A stretch of 64,000 nt of DNA from an uncultured Luteimonas sp. (GCA_938008415.1 CALLKI010000077.1:10128-74127); one strand, 5' to 3'. Counted from the stretch's first letter, positions 54,422-63,929 are shown. The notes: generated by a model from the sequence alone, not told the origin. Program-made: numbers and translations.

Positions 54422-55429
54422 TCAGAAGCCGGCGAGGACAACCTTGCCCTGCGCCTTGCCGCTCTCCACCAGCTCGTGGGCGCGGCGCAGGTTCGCCGCA
54501 TTGATGGTGCCCAGATGGTGGTTGGCGGTGCTGCGGATGCGACCGGCGTCCACCAGCGCGGCCACCTCGGCCAGCAGCCGCCCCTGCTCGCCCATGTCCG
54601 GTGTTTCGAACATCGACCGGGTGAACATCAGCTCCCAATGCAGCGAAATGGACTTCGGCTTCAACTGCATGACATCCAGCGGATCATCGTCGATCACCGC
54701 CAGTGCGCCCTGCGGCTTGAGGCTTTCGATGATCTGCGCGTAGTGCTCGCCGGTGCGGGTCAGCGCGGCGACGAAATCCACCCCGTCGATGCCCGTGGCC
54801 TTCAGTCCGGCCGACAGCGGCTGCCGGTGGTCGATCACCGCGTGCGCCCCCAGGTCCAGGCACCACCGGCGTGTCTCCGGCCGCGACGCGGTGGCGACGA
54901 TCCGCAACCGCGTGAGCTGGCGGGCGAGCTGGATCAGGATCGAGCCGACGCCCCCGGCGCCGCCGACGACCAGCAGGGTCTGCCCGGCACCGCCGTCCCT
55001 GGGGATGCGCAGGCGATCGAACAGCAGTTCGTAAGCGGTGATCGCGGTCAGTGGCAGCGCCGCCGCCGCGGCGTCGTCCAGCGATCGCGGCGCGCGGGCG
55101 ACGATGCGTTCGTCAACCACGTGGAGCTCGCTGTTGCTGCCTGGCCGGTTGATCGCACCCGCGTAGTAGACCCGCTCGCCTGGGGTGAACAGGGTGACGT
55201 CGCTGCCGATGGCTTCGACCACGCCGACCGCATCCCAGCCGAGCACTTCGACCTGGCCTTCGGCGGGCCTGCGGGACCGGCGGACTTTCGTGTCCACCGG
55301 GTTCACGGAGATGGCGCCGACCCGGACCAGCAGGTCACGCGGTCCGCAGACGGGGGCAGGCAGTTCGACGTCCTCCAGCGAGCGGGGGTCGGAGATGGGC
55401 AGATTGTTGCGATAACCAACGGCTTTCAT
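54422..55429 (-). CDS. Zinc-type alcohol dehydrogenase-like / quinone oxidoreductase family protein
   Basis: This 335-residue medium-chain dehydrogenase has an N-terminal GroES-like domain (about 25-130; LLVRVGAISVNPVDTKVRR, VLGWDAVGVVEAIG) and a Rossmann domain with VVGGAGGVGSILIQLARQL near residue 155. Catalytic zinc ligands are lacking, so an NADPH-dependent quinone or enal reductase is more likely than an alcohol dehydrogenase. The start at MKAVGYRNN fits the family. It is divergent from a LysR regulator that probably controls it through the AT-rich region between them. Confidence 0.9.
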   Translation of the reverse strand: MKAVGYRNNLPISDPRSLEDVELPAPVCGPRDLLVRVGAISVNPVDTKVRRSRRPAEGQVEVLGWDAVGVVEAIGSDVTLFTPGERVYYAGAINRPGSNSELHVVDERIVARAPRSLDDAAAAALPLTAITAYELLFDRLRIPRDGGAGQTLLVVGGAGGVGSILIQLARQLTRLRIVATASRPETRRWCLDLGAHAVIDHRQPLSAGLKATGIDGVDFVAALTRTGEHYAQIIESLKPQGALAVIDDDPLDVMQLKPKSISLHWELMFTRSMFETPDMGEQGRLLAEVAALVDAGRIRSTANHHLGTINAANLRRAHELVESGKAQGKVVLAGF

Positions 55430-55477
55430 GGCAGTGCGTCCTCGGTCGGAGATGGGAAGCGGGTGGACGGCACTGTA

Positions 55478-55526
55478 GAAATTCAATCTAGAATTGATAA
55501 GACAACATGATTGAATTCAAATTCAA
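55478..55526. promoter_or_regulatory. AT-rich divergent operator region of the LysR/oxidoreductase pair
   Basis: This 49-base AT-rich block contains CAAT-N5-ATTG (55484-55496) and the perfect palindrome TTGAATTCAA (55511-55520), with further copies of ATTCAA nearby. Such repeats are typical binding sites for a divergently encoded LysR protein, which is inferred to bind here and control the oxidoreductase gene and its own. Confidence 0.5.
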
Positions 55527-56447
55527 ATGCTGATTGAAAATATCGGCGATCTGCGGGTTCTGGTACAGACCGCGCGCACCGGCAGCCTGACCGGTGCCGC
55601 ACGTGCCCTTGGCATCACGCCCGCAGCGGCCAGCGCCACCCTGAAGCGGCTGGAATCCCAGCTTGGAGTCCGCCTGTTCGAACGCTCGACGCGGGCGATG
55701 CGGCTCACGCCCCAGGGCCAGATCCTGCTCGACTACGCGAGCCGGGCGTTCGATCTGGTGGCCGAAGGCGAGGCACAGGCGACGCTCGACCGTGCCGGCC
55801 TGGTGGGGCTGATCCGACTCGCCGCGCCATCCGATCTGGCGCGTTCGACCCTGCTGCCCTGGCTGGACGAATTCATGGAGGCTCACCCGGGCGTGCAGCT
55901 GGCCCTCTCGGTGGGTGACCGTCCGCTCGACGTGGTGCGCGACGAGGTCGATCTGGCGATCCGTTATGGCCACCTCGTCGATTCCCGGCTGGTGGCCCGC
56001 CGCCTGATCGACACCGCGCCCGTCGTCGCCGCTTCGCCCGCATACCTGGCGCGACATCCCGCTCCGCGGACGCCAATGGATCTCCTCCAGCACAACTGCC
56101 TGGCCTACGACCGCGCAGGCAGGCCACATCGCACGTGGCGCTTCACGCGCGATGGACAGTCGATCGAAGTACAGGTCAACGGCGACCGCAGCGTGGACGA
56201 CGCCTCGCTGGCCCGGCAATGGGCGCTCGCCGGCGCCGGCATCCTGCTCAAGTCGCCCATCGAACAGCGGCAGGACATGGCGGAGGGACGGCTGGTGCGG
56301 CTGCTGGCGGATTGGCAGACCGAACGCTACCCGCTGAATGCACTCCTGCCCAGCGGGCGATTCATCCCGGCGCGCGTGCGTGCACTGGTGGATTTCCTCG
56401 CGGCCCGTTTCGAGCGCGTCTGCGCGGAACTCGCCAGCCTCCCGTAG
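55527..56447 (+). CDS. LysR family transcriptional regulator
   Basis: This 306-residue regulator has an N-terminal winged helix-turn-helix (about 5-65; TGSLTGAARALGITPAAASATLKRLESQ) and a periplasmic-binding-like effector domain (about 90-300; GLIRLAAPSDLARSTLLPWL, DLAIRYGHLVDSRLVAR). It belongs to the subgroup often found beside oxidoreductases. It is transcribed away from the medium-chain dehydrogenase and probably regulates it. The effector is unknown. Confidence 0.92.
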   Translation: MLIENIGDLRVLVQTARTGSLTGAARALGITPAAASATLKRLESQLGVRLFERSTRAMRLTPQGQILLDYASRAFDLVAEGEAQATLDRAGLVGLIRLAAPSDLARSTLLPWLDEFMEAHPGVQLALSVGDRPLDVVRDEVDLAIRYGHLVDSRLVARRLIDTAPVVAASPAYLARHPAPRTPMDLLQHNCLAYDRAGRPHRTWRFTRDGQSIEVQVNGDRSVDDASLARQWALAGAGILLKSPIEQRQDMAEGRLVRLLADWQTERYPLNALLPSGRFIPARVRALVDFLAARFERVCAELASLP

Positions 56448-56731
56448 CACGGATGGCGGGCGGGACCCGCAGTGCCGGCCGGACCTGCCGGCGTGCTCCG
56501 GAGCGGCCGGAACTGGACCACTGCCGCACATCCCCTACAATCGCCGTCCGGCTGGAGACGCAGGCCGGCATCCGCCACGTTCCCCTGCCTGCCGCATGCA
56601 GCGCCCGGAACGGCGCACCATGCCGGGCAGCACCCCGCACGGCGACAGACCGGAATGGCCCGATGGCGCCACCACCGGGCCTGTCTCCGCCCCCGCACCT
56701 TCCTTCGTCATTTGCCGAGCCTCCCAAGCCA

Positions 56732-59350
56732 GTGCCAGACAAGCATTCCGCCTCCGAAAAAACCGCCGGCGCGGCCAGGCCGGCCGGGGCACCCGAGCAC
56801 ACCCCGCTCATGAAGCAGTACTTCGCCGCCAAGGCGGAGCATCCGGACATCCTGCTGTTCTTCCGGATGGGGGACTTCTACGAACTGTTCTACGACGATG
56901 CACGCAAGGCCGCGAAGCTGCTCGACATCACCCTGACCCAGCGCGGGCAGTCGGCCGGGCAGCCGATCCCGATGGCCGGCGTGCCCTACCACTCGGTCGA
57001 GAGCTACCTCGCCCGCCTCGTGGCACTGGGCGAGTCGGTGGCGATCTGCGAGCAGATCGGCGACCCGGCCACGAGCAAGGGGCTGGTCGAGCGCAAGGTC
57101 GTGCGCATCGTCACCCCGGGCACGGTCACCGACGAGGCGCTGCTGGATGAACGCCGCGACACCCTGCTGCTCGCGGTCTGCCGCGGCAGGTCGGGCTACG
57201 GGCTGGCGTGGGCGGACCTCGCCGGCGGCCGTTTCCTGGTCAACGAGGTCGCCAACGAGGACCAGCTCGAGGCCGAACTCGCCCGCCTCGAACCCGCCGA
57301 GCTGCTGCTGCCCGACGAGGAAGGCTGGCCGCCGGCGCTGCTGGAGCGCAACGGCGTGCGCCGGCGCGCGCCGTGGCTGTTCGATCCCGACAGCGGGCGC
57401 CGGCACCTGCTGCGCTTCTTCGGCGTGCACGACCTGTCCGGCTTCGGCATCGAGGACCGCCCGCTGGCGATCGGCGCCGCCGGCGCCCTGCTCGGCTACG
57501 TCGAGGAGACGCAGAAGCAGCGGCTGCCGCACCTGACCTCGATCGCGCTGGAGACCAGCGACGGCGCGATCGCGATGAACGCCGCCACCCGCCGCCACCT
57601 CGAGCTGGACACCCGCATCGACGGCGAGGTGCGGCATACCCTGCTCGGCGTGCTCGACAGCACGGTCACGCCGATGGGCGGGCGCCTGCTGCGCCGCTGG
57701 CTGCACCGCCCGCTGCGCGACCGCGAGGTGGTGCGCCGGCGCCACGACGCGGTCGCCACCCTGATCGACAGCCGCGCCGGCGACGACCTGCGCGAACGCT
57801 TCCGCGCGATCGGCGACCTCGAGCGCATCCTCTCGCGCATCGCACTGCGCTCGGCACGCCCGCGCGACCTGTCCACGCTGCGCGACGGCCTGACGATGCT
57901 GCCGGACATCCGCGCCGTGCTCGCCCCGCTCGACTCGCCGCGCCTGCGCGAGCTGTCCGACGCACTGGGCGAACACGCGGAGGAAGCGGCGCTGCTGAAG
58001 CGGGCGCTGGTCGAGCAGCCGCCGGTGCTGGCCCGAGACGGCGGCGTGTTCGCCGAAGGCTACGACGCCGAGCTGGACGAGCTGCGCGCGCTGTCGGGCA
58101 ACGCCGACCGGTTCCTGGTCGAGCTGGAGCAGCGCGAGCGCGAGGCCACCGGCATCCCGACGCTCAAGGTCGGCTACAACCGCGTCCACGGCTACTACAT
58201 CGAGATCAGCAAGGCCCAGGCCGACAGGGCGCCGGCGCACTACACCCGCCGGCAGACGCTGACCGGCGCCGAGCGCTACATCACCGAGGAACTGAAGCGG
58301 TTCGAGGACAAGGTGCTGTCCGCCCGCGAGCGCGCGCTGGCCCGCGAGCGGCAGCTGTACGAGGAGCTGCTGGACGCGCTCAACGCACGCCTCGAGCCGC
58401 TCAAGCGCTGCGCCGCGGCCCTGAGCGAACTGGACGTGCTGGCCGCCTTCGCCGAGCGCGCGGTGGCACTGGACTGGACCCGGCCGGAACTGGCGGAGGA
58501 ACCAGGGATCCGGATCGAGCGCGGACGCCATCCCGTGGTCGAGGCGGTGCGCGACGAGCCGTTCGAACCCAACGACCTGGTGCTCGATCCCGAACGGCGG
58601 ATGCTGGTCATCACCGGCCCCAACATGGGTGGCAAGAGCACCTACATGCGCCAGAACGCGCTGATCGTGCTGCTCGCCCACATCGGCAGCTTCGTGCCGG
58701 CGTCGCGCGCGGTGATCGGCCCGGTGGACCGCATCCTGACCCGCATCGGCGCCGGCGACGACCTGGCGAAGGGCCAGTCGACCTTCATGGTCGAGATGAG
58801 CGAGACCAGCTACATCCTGCACCATGCCACGCCGCAGTCGCTGGTGCTGATGGACGAGATCGGCCGCGGCACCTCCACCTACGACGGCCTCGCCCTGGCC
58901 GACGCGGTGGCGCGCCACCTGGCCTCGGTCAACCGCAGCTTCACCCTGTTCGCCACCCACTACTTCGAGCTGACCGCACTCGCGGAGCCCGGCAGCGGCA
59001 TCGCCAACGTGCACCTGGACGCGGTCGAGCACGGCGATGGCCTGGTGTTCATGCACGCGGTGAAGGAAGGCCCCGCCAACCGCAGCTTCGGCCTGCAGGT
59101 CGCGGCGCTGGCCGGCCTGCCCAAACCCGTGATCCACAACGCGCGCGCGCGGCTGGCCGAACTGGAGCAGCGCCGGCACGACGCGCCCGTGCCGGCACCG
59201 ATGTCGCCGGAAAGCCTCGGGCAGCCGCAGCAGTTCAGCCTGTTCACTCCCTCGTCCGCGGCGCTGGAAGCGCTGGCCGCGATCGACCCGGACGAGTTGA
59301 CGCCGAAGCAGGCGCTGGAAGCGCTGTACCGGCTGAAGTCGCTGCTGTAG
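56732..59350 (+). CDS. mutS: DNA mismatch repair protein MutS
   Basis: MutS recognises mismatches and recruits MutL. The 872-residue protein has the mismatch-binding FRMGDFYELFY near residue 45 (the Phe-x-Glu motif), connector and lever domains, the clamp, and the ATPase with Walker A GPNMGGKSTYM near 628, ending in the helix-turn-helix (LTPKQALEALYRLKSL). Length agrees with other gammaproteobacterial MutS. The start is uncertain: GTG 56732 gives an N-terminus like xanthomonad MutS, while ATG 56663 would add a Pro-rich leader; neither has a good SD. Confidence 0.95.
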   Translation: MPDKHSASEKTAGAARPAGAPEHTPLMKQYFAAKAEHPDILLFFRMGDFYELFYDDARKAAKLLDITLTQRGQSAGQPIPMAGVPYHSVESYLARLVALGESVAICEQIGDPATSKGLVERKVVRIVTPGTVTDEALLDERRDTLLLAVCRGRSGYGLAWADLAGGRFLVNEVANEDQLEAELARLEPAELLLPDEEGWPPALLERNGVRRRAPWLFDPDSGRRHLLRFFGVHDLSGFGIEDRPLAIGAAGALLGYVEETQKQRLPHLTSIALETSDGAIAMNAATRRHLELDTRIDGEVRHTLLGVLDSTVTPMGGRLLRRWLHRPLRDREVVRRRHDAVATLIDSRAGDDLRERFRAIGDLERILSRIALRSARPRDLSTLRDGLTMLPDIRAVLAPLDSPRLRELSDALGEHAEEAALLKRALVEQPPVLARDGGVFAEGYDAELDELRALSGNADRFLVELEQREREATGIPTLKVGYNRVHGYYIEISKAQADRAPAHYTRRQTLTGAERYITEELKRFEDKVLSARERALARERQLYEELLDALNARLEPLKRCAAALSELDVLAAFAERAVALDWTRPELAEEPGIRIERGRHPVVEAVRDEPFEPNDLVLDPERRMLVITGPNMGGKSTYMRQNALIVLLAHIGSFVPASRAVIGPVDRILTRIGAGDDLAKGQSTFMVEMSETSYILHHATPQSLVLMDEIGRGTSTYDGLALADAVARHLASVNRSFTLFATHYFELTALAEPGSGIANVHLDAVEHGDGLVFMHAVKEGPANRSFGLQVAALAGLPKPVIHNARARLAELEQRRHDAPVPAPMSPESLGQPQQFSLFTPSSAALEALAAIDPDELTPKQALEALYRLKSLL

Positions 59351-59381
59351 GCAGGCGCGAACGCCTCCTCACCAGCCCGTC

Positions 59382-60017
59382 CTACCCGGCCGCGGCCTCC
59401 GCCGCCTGGCCGGCCGCGAGCGCATCGTCACGGGCATTGGCCGCCACCGCCGCCGGACGCGACAGGTGGCGCTGCGCGTATTCGGAAAAAGCCGCGCGCG
59501 GCTGGAGCACGCCAGTGCGCATGTAATAGCCGAGGAACGCGGACATGTAGAGGTCGGCGGCAGTGAAATGATCGCCGACGAGGTACGCCTTCCCCGCGAC
59601 CGCGCCTTCCAGCGTGCGCAGCACGTCGTCCTCGGCGCCGTAGCCGGCGTTCACCGGAGGCGCCAGCGCGCCGGCCAGCTTCGCGGTGAACAGCGCCTCC
59701 ACCGGGCCGGCGAGGAAGAACAGCCAGCGGTAGTACGGGCCACGTTCCGGCGATCCCGGCGGCGGCGCCAGCCGCTTCTCCGGCACCAGCTCGGCGAGGT
59801 AGGCGATGATCGCGGCGTTCTCGGTGACCACGGTGTCGCCATGGCGGATCGCCGGCACCTTGCCCATCGGGTTGACCGCCAGGTACCCGTGCGATTTCAT
59901 CGGCGCGCCGTAGCCGAGCACGACCTCCTCGTAGGGCAGCCCGGTTTCCTCCAGCATCCAGCGGGTGATGCGTCCCCGCGACATCGGGTTGGTGTAGAAG
60001 ACCAGTTTCCCGCTCAT
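59382..60017 (-). CDS. Glutathione S-transferase family protein
   Basis: This 211-residue cytosolic GST has a thioredoxin-like N-domain (LVFYTNPMSRGRITRWMLEE with a Ser in the catalytic region, then the cis-Pro GKVPAI and the ENAAIIAYLAE glutathione-binding motif) and a helical C-domain (FTAADLYMSAFLGYYM). The substrate is unknown. It lies 50 bases downstream of the WYL regulator on the same strand, so the two are probably cotranscribed, and it converges with mutS. Confidence 0.92.
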   Translation of the reverse strand: MSGKLVFYTNPMSRGRITRWMLEETGLPYEEVVLGYGAPMKSHGYLAVNPMGKVPAIRHGDTVVTENAAIIAYLAELVPEKRLAPPPGSPERGPYYRWLFFLAGPVEALFTAKLAGALAPPVNAGYGAEDDVLRTLEGAVAGKAYLVGDHFTAADLYMSAFLGYYMRTGVLQPRAAFSEYAQRHLSRPAAVAANARDDALAAGQAAEAAAG

Positions 60018-60067
60018 GTTGCCTCCTCGTGTGGATGGGACGGACGCAGTGTGCGTGCCGGCTGCTG

Positions 60068-60781
60068 TCAGGATCTGTCAGCAGCGTCGGCACCCGCCGG
60101 CGGCTTGCCCAGGCACTGCTCCCGCCAGCGCCGCAGCAGCGCATGCCGCCTCTCGGGGTAGCGGCGCCAGGTGTCCTCCAGCGCGAGCACGCGGTCGGCG
60201 CGGAAATGGCGGAAGTCGCAGCGCAGCTCGCACCATGCCGCCAGCAGGCGCACGTCGTCGAAGAAGGCCATGGCGAACGGCCAGACCACGCGTTCGCTGA
60301 CCCGGCCGTCCGCATCGGAATAGCGCATGCGCACCGCGTGCTCGTCGCGGATCGCATGGCGCAGCACCTGCAGCCACGGCTCCGGTCCGGAGCGCTTCCA
60401 GCCGGAGAACAGGCCGCTGGTCTCCACTTCCAGCCGCAACTCCTCCGGGAGCAGGCTGACGATCCGGTCGAGCGCGCTGTCCGCCGCTTCCGCCAGGCCG
60501 GGATCCGCGTGCACCGACACCCAGCGCATCCCGAGCACCAGCGCCTCCAGTTCGTCGTTCGAGAACCGCATCGGCGGCAGCAGGAAGCCGGGCCGCAGCC
60601 GGTAGCCGACGCCGGGATCGCCGTCGATGCACGCGCCCTGCCCACGCAGGACGGCGATGTCCCGGTACAGGGTGCGCAGGCTGACCCCGAGGCGCGCGGC
60701 GAGGTCCTCGCCGCGGACGGGCCTGCGGCGCCGGCGCAGCTCGTCCAGCAGGTGCAGCAGTCGGGTGGCTCTCTGGCTCAT
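60068..60781 (-). CDS. YafY-like DeoR/WYL domain transcriptional regulator
   Basis: This 237-residue regulator has an N-terminal helix-turn-helix (about 5-60; RATRLLHLLDELRRR, EDLAARLGVSLRTLYRDIAVL) and a C-terminal WYL ligand-binding domain (about 130-215; AIRDEHAVRMRYSDADG, FFDDVRLLAAWCELR). WYL regulators sense nucleic acids or small ligands. It lies directly upstream of the GST gene and probably controls it, together with itself. Confidence 0.9.
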   Translation of the reverse strand: MSQRATRLLHLLDELRRRRRPVRGEDLAARLGVSLRTLYRDIAVLRGQGACIDGDPGVGYRLRPGFLLPPMRFSNDELEALVLGMRWVSVHADPGLAEAADSALDRIVSLLPEELRLEVETSGLFSGWKRSGPEPWLQVLRHAIRDEHAVRMRYSDADGRVSERVVWPFAMAFFDDVRLLAAWCELRCDFRHFRADRVLALEDTWRRYPERRHALLRRWREQCLGKPPAGADAADRS

Positions 60782-60914
60782 CCGGGCAGGGGCGGCGACG
60801 GGAACCCGTCCAGCCTAGTGCATCGCGGTGGCGGCATGCCCGCGGTCCTTCCGGGGTATTTAACGCCCGGCGCGCTACAGTGATGTCGACCATCCACGAC
60901 AACAGGGGGTAGCG

Positions 60915-61547
60915 ATGTCCGCTTCATTGACCGAACAACTCCTGGGGCAGCTCCAGGGCGAGCCGCTGCAACAGATCTCGCGACAGCTTGGCCTCGGCCA
61001 GGCCGAAGCACAAAGCGCCATCGGCACCGCCCTGCCGCTGCTGATCGGGGCCCTGGGCCGCAACGCCAGCCAGCCGCAGGGCGCCGAGGCGCTGTACGGT
61101 GCCCTGCGCAACGATTTCGCCGGCGCCGGCGACCTCGGCGCCTTGCTCGGCGCCGTGCTCGGCGGCACGCAGTCGCGCCAGACCAATGGCGCGGGCATCC
61201 TCGGCCACGTGTTCGGCGGCAGGCAGCCGCAGGCGGAAGCGGCACTCGGCCAGGCCACCGGGCTGGGCAACGACAAGGCCGGCCAGCTGCTCAGGATCCT
61301 GGCGCCGATCGTGCTCGCCTTCCTGGCCAAGCAGGTCTTCGGCCAGAAGGCCCAGGCGGGTACTCCCTCGGATCCGACGGCCCAGCTGCTCGGCTCGATC
61401 CTCGGCCAGGAACAGCAGCACCTGCGCCAGCAGGGTGGCCTCGGCGGCGGGCTGCTCGGCGCCGTACTCGACCAGGACGGCGACGGCCAGTTCGGCCTGG
61501 GCGACCTGCTGAAGATCGGCAGCGGACTGCTCGGCGGCAAGCGTTGA
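60915..61547 (+). CDS. YidB/DUF937 family protein with EF-hand-like C-terminus
   Basis: This 210-residue protein has a DUF937 (YidB-like) helical domain (about 5-140; QISRQLGLGQAEAQSAIGTALP, and a GAGDLGALLGAVLGG repeat). Near the C-terminus DQDGDGQFGLGDLL (about 188-201) matches an EF-hand/dockerin-type calcium-binding loop (DxDxDGxxxxxD). No signal peptide is seen. AGGGGG precedes the ATG. The function of the family is unknown; the possible calcium loop is a direct sequence observation. Confidence 0.85.
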   Translation: MSASLTEQLLGQLQGEPLQQISRQLGLGQAEAQSAIGTALPLLIGALGRNASQPQGAEALYGALRNDFAGAGDLGALLGAVLGGTQSRQTNGAGILGHVFGGRQPQAEAALGQATGLGNDKAGQLLRILAPIVLAFLAKQVFGQKAQAGTPSDPTAQLLGSILGQEQQHLRQQGGLGGGLLGAVLDQDGDGQFGLGDLLKIGSGLLGGKR

Positions 61548-61623
61548 GCATCGGGCGTCCGGCGGTGCGGGCATGCCGCCGGGCGCTTCCACCGTCACAC
61601 GCCAACCGTGCCGGCGGCAGGCA

Positions 61624-61669
61624 AGAGCGTTTGCCTATCAAAGCGTTCGAATCATTCGATTTCATCTAT
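61624..61669 (+). promoter_or_regulatory. katG regulatory region with OxyR-like elements and a 13-bp palindrome
   Basis: This AT-rich stretch lies 55 to 100 bases before katG. AGAG-N7-CTAT-N7-TTCG-N7-CGAT (61624-61660) matches 11 of 16 positions of the OxyR tetranucleotide pattern ATAG-N7-CTAT-N7-ATAG-N7-CTAT. TCGAAT-C-ATTCGA (61647-61659) is a perfect palindrome within it. Binding by OxyR is plausible because katG is a classic OxyR target, but the match is partial. Confidence 0.4.
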
Positions 61670-61722
61670 CCGCATGCGCGGGCTAAGGTGGCCTCACACG
61701 GATCAATGACGGAGGCCTCGCC

Positions 61723-63867
61723 ATGCCAGCCGAAGCGAAATGCCCGTTCCACGCCAATGTCGCCGGCATTGGCACCAGCAACCGCGAGTGGTGGCCCAAC
61801 CAGCTGCGCCTCGAGCTGCTGGGCCAGCATTCGGAGAAATCCGATCCGCTGGGCAGGGATTTCAATTACCGCGAGGAATTCCGCAAGCTCGACTACGCCG
61901 CCCTGAAGGCCGACATCCGCAAGGTCCTGACTGACTCGCAGGACTGGTGGCCGGCCGACTGGGGCAGCTACACCGGCCTGTTCATCCGCCTGGCCTGGCA
62001 CAGCGCCGGGACCTACCGCGTGGTCGATGGCCGTGGCGGCGCCGGCCGTGGACAGCAGCGCTTCGCCCCGCTCAACAGCTGGCCGGACAACGTCAGCCTC
62101 GACAAGGCACGCCGGCTGCTGTGGCCGGTCAAGAAGAAGTACGGCCGGAAGATCTCCTGGGCCGACCTGATGGTGCTGGCCGGCAACGTCGCGCTGGAGG
62201 CCTCCGGCTTCCGCACCTTCGGCTTCGGTGCAGGCCGCGAGGACACCTGGGAGCCCGACCTCGACGTCAACTGGGGCGTCGAGAAGGAATGGGTCGCCAG
62301 GCACCGTGACCCGGAGATGCTGGCGCGGAACCCGCTCGCGGCCACGGAGATGGGCCTGATCTACGTGAATCCCGAAGGCCCGAACGCCAGCGGCGACCCG
62401 CGCTCGGCGGCGGCCGCGATCCGCGCCACCTTCGGCAACATGGGCATGGACGACGAGGAGACGGTCGCCCTGATCGCCGGCGGCCACACCCTGGGCAAGA
62501 CCCATGGCGCCGGCCCGGCCAGCCACGTCGGCCCCGAGCCGGAGGCGGCCGACATCGGGATGCAGGGCCTGGGCTGGGCCAGCAGCTACGGCAGCGGCAA
62601 GGGCGCCGACGCCATCACCTCCGGCCTGGAGGTGGTGTGGTCGCAGACCCCCACGCAGTGGAGCAACAATTTCTTCGAGAACCTGTTCAGGTTCGAATGG
62701 GTGCAGGAACGCTCGCCTGCGGGTGCCATCCAGTTCGTCGCGAAGGACGCGCCGGAACTCATCCCGGACCCGTTCGACCCGGACAGGAAGCGCAAGCCGA
62801 CCATGCTGGTCACCGACCTGACGCTGCGCTTCGACCCGGGATTCGAGAAGATCTCGCGCCGCTTCCTCAACGACCCGCAGGCCTTCGCCGAAGCGTTCGC
62901 GCGCGCGTGGTTCAAGCTCACCCACCGCGACATGGGCCCCAAGGCGCGCTACCTCGGCCCTGAAGTGCCGAAGGAAGACCTGATCTGGCAGGACCCGCTG
63001 CCGGAACCGGTGCACAACCCAACCGCGGCCGACATCGCCGACGCCAAGGCGAGGATCATCGCCCTGGGCCTGCCCGTGGGCGACCTGGTGACGCTGGCCT
63101 GGGCCTCCGCGTCCACCTTCCGGGGCGGCGACAAGCGCGGCGGCACCAACGGCGCGCGCATCCGGCTCGCCCCGCAGCGCGGCTGGGAAGTCAACCGGCG
63201 CGCGATCCCTGCGCTCGAAAAGCTGGAGGCACTGCAGCCGCAGTTGAACATGTCGCTGGCCGACCTGATCGTGCTGGCCGGTGGCGTGGCCATCGAGCAG
63301 GCGGCCCGGGCCGCGGGCTTCGACGTCGAGGTGCCGTTCTCGCCGGGCCGCGTGGACGCCCGCCAGGACCAGACCGACGTGAAGTCCTTCGGCTGGCTCG
63401 AGCCCTGCGCCGACGGCTTCCGCAACTACCTCAAGGGCCCCGCGCCCGTGCAGCCGGAGCACCTGCTGGTGGACAAGGCCCAGCAGCTGACCCTGACCGC
63501 GCCGGAGATGACCGTGCTGGTGGGCGGCATGCGCGCGCTCGACGCCAGCTGGGACGGCAGCCGCCACGGCGTGTTCACCGATCGCCCCGGTGCGCTGACC
63601 ACGGACTACTTCGTCAACCTGCTGGACATGGCCTACGAGTGGAAGCCCGTCACGGAGGAGCGCCAGCTGTACGAGGTGCGCGAGCGCAGGAGCGGCGCGG
63701 TGAAGTGGACTGCCACGCGCGTGGACCTGGTGTTCGGTTCGAATGCGGTGCTGCGCGCGCTGTCCGAGGTGTACGCCGCGGACGACGGCGCGGAGAAGTT
63801 CGTGAAGGACTTCGTCTCCGCCTGGGTGAAGGTGATGAACCTCGACCGTTTCGACCTGTTGCCGTAA
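61723..63867 (+). CDS. katG: Catalase-peroxidase
   Basis: KatG removes hydrogen peroxide with a heme cofactor. The 714-residue protein has the distal triad Arg89-Trp92-His93 (RLAWHSAGTYR), the Met-Tyr-Trp adduct partners Tyr214 and Met240, and the proximal His255 (GGHTLGKTHGAG). The second, non-catalytic peroxidase-like domain follows and is complete. SD GGAGG lies seven bases before ATG 61723. A strong terminator follows the stop. No signal peptide is present, so it is cytoplasmic. Confidence 0.97.
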   Translation: MPAEAKCPFHANVAGIGTSNREWWPNQLRLELLGQHSEKSDPLGRDFNYREEFRKLDYAALKADIRKVLTDSQDWWPADWGSYTGLFIRLAWHSAGTYRVVDGRGGAGRGQQRFAPLNSWPDNVSLDKARRLLWPVKKKYGRKISWADLMVLAGNVALEASGFRTFGFGAGREDTWEPDLDVNWGVEKEWVARHRDPEMLARNPLAATEMGLIYVNPEGPNASGDPRSAAAAIRATFGNMGMDDEETVALIAGGHTLGKTHGAGPASHVGPEPEAADIGMQGLGWASSYGSGKGADAITSGLEVVWSQTPTQWSNNFFENLFRFEWVQERSPAGAIQFVAKDAPELIPDPFDPDRKRKPTMLVTDLTLRFDPGFEKISRRFLNDPQAFAEAFARAWFKLTHRDMGPKARYLGPEVPKEDLIWQDPLPEPVHNPTAADIADAKARIIALGLPVGDLVTLAWASASTFRGGDKRGGTNGARIRLAPQRGWEVNRRAIPALEKLEALQPQLNMSLADLIVLAGGVAIEQAARAAGFDVEVPFSPGRVDARQDQTDVKSFGWLEPCADGFRNYLKGPAPVQPEHLLVDKAQQLTLTAPEMTVLVGGMRALDASWDGSRHGVFTDRPGALTTDYFVNLLDMAYEWKPVTEERQLYEVRERRSGAVKWTATRVDLVFGSNAVLRALSEVYAADDGAEKFVKDFVSAWVKVMNLDRFDLLP

Positions 63868-63886
63868 GCGTGCCCGGCGTGAAGCG

Positions 63887-63923
63887 GACGGGGCAATCCC
63901 GGGGGACGGCCCCGTCTTTTTTT
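63887..63923 (+). terminator. Intrinsic terminator of katG
   Basis: GACGGGGC (63887-63894) pairs with GCCCCGTC (63909-63916), followed by seven T (63917-63923). This is the clearest Rho-independent terminator in the window. Confidence 0.88.
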
Positions 63924-63929
63924 GGTTCT

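Noticed and set aside
53658..54743. Overlapping open frames on both strands in the gap after the TonB receptor gene
   Set aside because: No domain, signal, SD or family-like composition could be recognised; reported only as an unexplained gap.
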